DNA of 64,000 nt from Mycolicibacterium elephantis DSM 44368 (lineage in GTDB: Bacteria > Actinomycetota > Actinomycetes > Mycobacteriales > Mycobacteriaceae). Shown piece after piece: positions 61,184 to 64,000 of the stretch. Each line of letters starts with the position of its first letter. The stretch's first letter is position 1. The stretch is from positions 78,208-142,207 of the forward strand of contig NZ_ATDN01000008.1 in the NCBI RefSeq assembly GCF_004014805.1, in the 5' to 3' direction. The notes under the pieces were generated by a model. It searched no databases, was not told the origin of the DNA, and saw only the letters and a program-made list of their open reading frames with translations. Made by a program: the position numbers and the translations under genes.

Positions 61184-61381
61184 CTAGATGGGGCCCCAAT
61201 CCACGGAACGTGCAGTCGCGGCGGCGGCGGCGCGGCGCTTACGCTGCGGCGTGCTGCCTGCCGCGGCGGCGGCATGCGCGGGAATGACGGGATGCGCCGG
61301 GGTGGCGACTCGGAGGGTCCGTGACATGCCGGCAATGCCCGCGACATGGCCTACGCCGGTGAACGCGTTGATGCTCGCCAT
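61184..61381 (-). CDS. whiB7 leader peptide (uORF)
   Basis: A 65-aa frame, ATG 61381, with AGAGGAGG upstream, ending TAG at 61184-61186. The protein is Ala/Arg-rich (RKRRAAAAATARS) and ends DWGPI. It lies wholly within the predicted whiB7 transcript, and its stop is about 24 nt before the attenuator stem. That position suits a sensor of ribosome stalling: slowed translation near the end would block the terminator. A GTG 12 codons upstream (61417) is an alternative start. The peptide need not have any function of its own. Confidence 0.7.
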   Translation of the reverse strand: MASINAFTGVGHVAGIAGMSRTLRVATPAHPVIPAHAAAAAGSTPQRKRRAAAAATARSVDWGPI

Positions 61382-61435
61382 GATCTCGGCACCCTCCTCT
61401 CGCACGATGAAATTCACAGCAGGTGTGTGATCTTG

Positions 61436-61474
61436 AGGCTAAGGGTAACAGCGTGGCCGCACAAACGAATTTTT
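61436..61474 (-). promoter_or_regulatory. Predicted whiB7 promoter
   Basis: On the minus strand: TTGTGC (61459-61464) and TAGCCT (61436-61441) are 17 bp apart, with an AAAAATT block (61468-61474) next to the -35 on its upstream side. WhiB7-dependent promoters have an A/T-rich patch at the -35 for the AT-hook, so this fits auto-activation. The implied transcript start near 61429 gives a leader of about 400 nt. Confidence 0.6.
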
Positions 61475-61497
61475 GACCAGCGGTTTTGGCACGATCT

Positions 61498-63612
61498 TTA
61501 CGACGATTGGCGGCCCTTGACGAGCGCGAGGACGTCGGGGCCGAACTGCTCGAGCTTGCGCGCCCCGATGCCGGGAATCGCCACCAGCGCCGCATCGTCG
61601 GCGGGCAGCGTCTCGGCGATCGCGATCAACGTGTTGTCGGTGAACACCACGTAGGCGGGCACGTTCATTTCCTTGGAGGTGCGCAACCGCCAGTCCTTGA
61701 GCTGTGCCAACAACTCTTCGTCGATGTCGGACGAGCAGGTTTCGCAGCGCCGCAACATGATTGCGGGCGGTGTCGTCAACACGCTGTTGCAGACGCGGCA
61801 GCGTGGCGTGGCCCCGCGGGGCCGCCGCGGCCGAGACGAAGCCGCGTCGGTCGACGACTGCGGCGCGATCCCGTTGAGAAACCGTGACGGCTTGCGGCTC
61901 TGCCGTCCGCCAGGGGTCCGCGCCAATGCCCAGCTGAGCGCCAGATGTATTCGGGCTCTTGTGATTCCGACGTAGAGAAGTCGGCGTTCCTCTTCGACCG
62001 GTTCGCTGTCGGCGCCGTGGGCCAGCGCATGGGAGATGGGCAGGGTGCCGTCGGCCAGCCCGACCAGGAACACCGCGTCCCATTCCAGCCCTTTCGCGGC
62101 GTGCAGTGATGCCAACGTCACCCCTTGCACCACGGGGGGATGCCGCGCGTCGGCACGCTGGCGCAGTTCGGCGAGCAGGGCACGCAGATCCAGCGATGGG
62201 CGTTGGGCGACTTCCTCGTCGACGAGTTCGGCCAGCGCCGTCAGCGCCTCCCACCGCTCACGTGCCTTCGTGCCCGCGGGCGGCTCGGCGCTCAGGCCGA
62301 GCGGACCGAGCACCGCGCGAACGGTTTCGGGCAGTCCGCCGTCGTGGTCGGCATCGCGTTCGGCCGCGCGCTGCAGCGCGACCAGCGCCTGCCGGATCTC
62401 CTGGCGGCTGAAGAAGCCCTCGCCGCCGCGCACCTGGAACGGGATCCCGGCCTCGGTCAGCGCTTCCTCGTAGACCTCCGACTGGGCGTTGATGCGGTAC
62501 AGCACCGCGATCTGCGCCGGTTCGGTGCCCGACTCGATGAGCCGCTTGATCTTCTTGGCGACGCCGTTGGCCTCGGCGACCTCGTCGGGGTATTCGGCGA
62601 AGGTCGGATTCGGCCCGGGAGCGCGCTGGCCGACGAGATGAAGCTTGCTGCCTGCCATCCGGCCGCGGGCGCCGGCGATGACCCGGTTGGCCAGCGACAC
62701 CACCTGCGGGGTGGAGCGATAGTCACGTTCCAGCCGGACCACCGCCGCGTCGGGGAAGCGGCGCGAGAAGTCCAGCAGGTAGCGCGGTGTGGCCCCGGTG
62801 AACGAGTAGATCGTCTGGTTGGCGTCGCCGACGACGGTGAGGTCGTCGCGGTCGCCGAGCCACGCGTCGAGCACCCGCTGCTGCAGCGGCGTGACGTCCT
62901 GGTACTCGTCGACGACAAAGCAGCGGTACCGGTCGCGGAACTCCTGGGCCACCGCGGCGTCGTTCTCGATCGCCGCGGCGGTGTGCAGCAGCAGGTCATC
63001 GAAGTCCAGCAGCACATCGGCGCGACGGGACTTGAGGGTCTCGTAGCCCGCATAGACGGCCGCGACCTTGTCCGCGTCGAACGGGATGTCGCGGCCTGCG
63101 TCGGCCACGGCGGCCGCGTATCCCTCCGGGCTGATCAAAGAGCCCTTGGCCCATTCGATTTCGCCGGCGAGGTCGCGTACGTCGTCGGTGCTGGTTTGCA
63201 GCCCGGCGCGATTGGCGGCCTGGGCCACGACCGCGAACTTGGTGTCGAGTAGCTGCCATGACGTGTTACCCACCACCCGCGGCCAGAAGTAGGACAGCTG
63301 GCGTCGCGCCGCGGCGTGAAATGTCATCGCCTGCACGGAGTCGGCCGACACGCCCGCCCAGTCGTTGCTCAGCGCTCGCAGCCGGCCGCGCATCTCCCCC
63401 GCCGCCCGCTGCGTGAACGTCACCGCCAGCACCTGCGAGGCGGCGACGTGTCCGCTCACGACGAGGTGAGCGATGCGCCGGGTGATGGTGCGGGTCTTGC
63501 CGGTGCCCGCACCGGCCAGCACGCAGACCGGGCCACGCGCGGCGAGCACGGCTTCGCGCTGCTCCTCGTCGAGGTCGTCGACAATGCGCAACGAATCGAC
63601 CTCTACCGACAT
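61498..63612 (-). CDS. uvrD2: ATP-dependent DNA helicase UvrD2
   Basis: A superfamily 1 helicase of about 704 aa. Walker A is [13 protein letters not shown]; then [27 protein letters not shown] (Walker B, motif II), [15 protein letters not shown] (motif III), [12 protein letters not shown] (motif IV), [18 protein letters not shown] (motif V) and [17 protein letters not shown] (motif VI). A tetracysteine (CRVCNS...CETC) and an HRDC domain ([19 protein letters not shown]) form the C-terminus, as in Rv3198c. I use ATG 63612 ([18 protein letters not shown]); ATG 63621 and an earlier start at 63642 are possible. The HRDC domain is the feature that separates UvrD2 from UvrD1. Confidence 0.97.
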   Translation of the reverse strand: MSVEVDSLRIVDDLDEEQREAVLAARGPVCVLAGAGTGKTRTITRRIAHLVVSGHVAASQVLAVTFTQRAAGEMRGRLRALSNDWAGVSADSVQAMTFHAAARRQLSYFWPRVVGNTSWQLLDTKFAVVAQAANRAGLQTSTDDVRDLAGEIEWAKGSLISPEGYAAAVADAGRDIPFDADKVAAVYAGYETLKSRRADVLLDFDDLLLHTAAAIENDAAVAQEFRDRYRCFVVDEYQDVTPLQQRVLDAWLGDRDDLTVVGDANQTIYSFTGATPRYLLDFSRRFPDAAVVRLERDYRSTPQVVSLANRVIAGARGRMAGSKLHLVGQRAPGPNPTFAEYPDEVAEANGVAKKIKRLIESGTEPAQIAVLYRINAQSEVYEEALTEAGIPFQVRGGEGFFSRQEIRQALVALQRAAERDADHDGGLPETVRAVLGPLGLSAEPPAGTKARERWEALTALAELVDEEVAQRPSLDLRALLAELRQRADARHPPVVQGVTLASLHAAKGLEWDAVFLVGLADGTLPISHALAHGADSEPVEEERRLLYVGITRARIHLALSWALARTPGGRQSRKPSRFLNGIAPQSSTDAASSRPRRPRGATPRCRVCNSVLTTPPAIMLRRCETCSSDIDEELLAQLKDWRLRTSKEMNVPAYVVFTDNTLIAIAETLPADDAALVAIPGIGARKLEQFGPDVLALVKGRQSS

Positions 63613-63694
63613 GCGGTCCATCTTGACAGCACGCGGTGACAAAACCCGGGACGGCGTCGGGCATGTTGGGCGCGTCGGCTACGTTGAAGGCGTT

Positions 63695-63949
63695 ATGAGC
63701 GCTGCTGAGAATCCCCAGGTGACGATGTACACCACGTCGTGGTGTGGCTACTGCTTTCGGCTGAAGAAGGTTCTGCAGGCCGAGGGTATCGAGTTCACCG
63801 AAGTCGACATCGAGTCCGATCCCGAGTCGGCCGAGTTCGTGGCGTCGGTCAACGGGGGCAATCAGACCGTTCCGACGCTGAGGTTCGCCGACGGGTCCAC
63901 GCTGACCAACCCGAGCGCTAAGGACATCAAGGCCAAGCTGGCGAGCTAG
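63695..63949 (+). CDS. mrx1: Mycoredoxin-1 (glutaredoxin-like)
   Basis: An 84-aa thioredoxin-fold oxidoreductase with the active-site CGYC in YTTSWCGYCFRLKK and a cis-Pro region QTVPTLRFADGS. Length and motif match Rv3198A. It reduces mycothiol mixed disulfides using mycothiol and mycothione reductase, which is specific to actinobacteria. Start ATG 63695 (SAAENPQVTMY); the frame is open farther up but that part is antisense to uvrD2. It is divergent from uvrD2. Confidence 0.97.
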   Translation: MSAAENPQVTMYTTSWCGYCFRLKKVLQAEGIEFTEVDIESDPESAEFVASVNGGNQTVPTLRFADGSTLTNPSAKDIKAKLAS

Positions 63950-63971
63950 TTGTTCTTCGTGGGCAGGTTGT

Positions 63972-63987
63972 GAACGCGTAAGCGTTC
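63972..63987. terminator. Possible terminator hairpin after mrx1
   Basis: A perfect 6-bp inverted repeat GAACGC-GTAA-GCGTTC, 22 bp past the mrx1 stop. It is short and without a T-tract, so support is weak. Confidence 0.35.
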
Positions 63988-64000
63988 GATGGGTGCCTTG

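Noticed and set aside
1..64000. CRISPR arrays, insertion sequences, integrases, attachment sites
   Set aside because: No direct-repeat arrays, transposase or integrase motifs were seen. The tRNA-fMet at 52529-52602 has no visible partial duplicate that would mark an att site.

Overview
The window is high-GC actinobacterial DNA and almost certainly comes from a non-tuberculous Mycobacterium (Mycolicibacterium-like). The right end is collinear with the M. tuberculosis Rv3193c-Rv3198A block. In order it carries an initiator tRNA-Met, a UPF0182 membrane protein, a PDZ/Lon-type protease, a DUF2342-type protein, an Rv3196-like protein, an ABC1 kinase, whiB7 with its attenuator leader, uvrD2 and mycoredoxin. 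The left 49 kb is an accessory biosynthetic locus built from parts familiar from glycopeptidolipid (GPL) and sulfolipid/acyltrehalose loci.

Layout. Positions 1-14542 (minus) hold one uninterrupted NRPS reading frame of at least 4,847 codons that runs off the left edge. Its order is C-A-T-E / C-A-T / C-A-T-E / C-A... and it is preceded by mbtH. Next come a possible 46-aa peptide gene, a cytochrome P450, two family-1 glycosyltransferases, an MFS exporter, two paralogous sulfotransferases and a GAP/Sap-type membrane protein. From 25.3 to 34.4 kb is a sugar-tailoring island: three SAM methyltransferases, one more fused to an XRE-type helix-turn-helix, a NovU/TylC3-type C-methyltransferase, a Gfo/Idh-type oxidoreductase, CDP-glucose 4,6-dehydratase (rfbG), glucose-1-phosphate cytidylyltransferase (rfbF) and an unassigned protein. 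From 34.6 to 42.4 kb are a fully reducing MAS/Pks2-like PKS and an HxxxD acyltransferase. From 42.5 to 49.2 kb are a hemophore-like secreted protein and an mmpS-mmpL-mmpL export operon. From 50.0 to 52.4 kb are a beta-keto-acid-cleavage-enzyme/ferredoxin fusion, a divergent ferredoxin and a metallo-beta-lactamase-fold hydrolase.

How they may work together (inference). The PKS supplies a methyl-branched acyl chain. The starter condensation domain of the NRPS N-acylates a peptide whose first residue is predicted by specificity code to be Thr, epimerised to the D form. The P450, glycosyltransferases, methyltransferases and sulfotransferases decorate it with 6-deoxy, probably C-methylated, CDP-derived sugar and possibly sulfate. 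MmpS/MmpL, MFS and GAP proteins export it. The specificity codes and epimerase placement do not match the classical GPL peptide (D-Phe-D-aThr-D-Ala-L-alaninol), so this looks like a distinct lipoglycopeptide pathway, not an ordinary GPL locus. No acyl-AMP ligase is in the window, and the end of the NRPS (module 4 onward, release domain) lies outside it.
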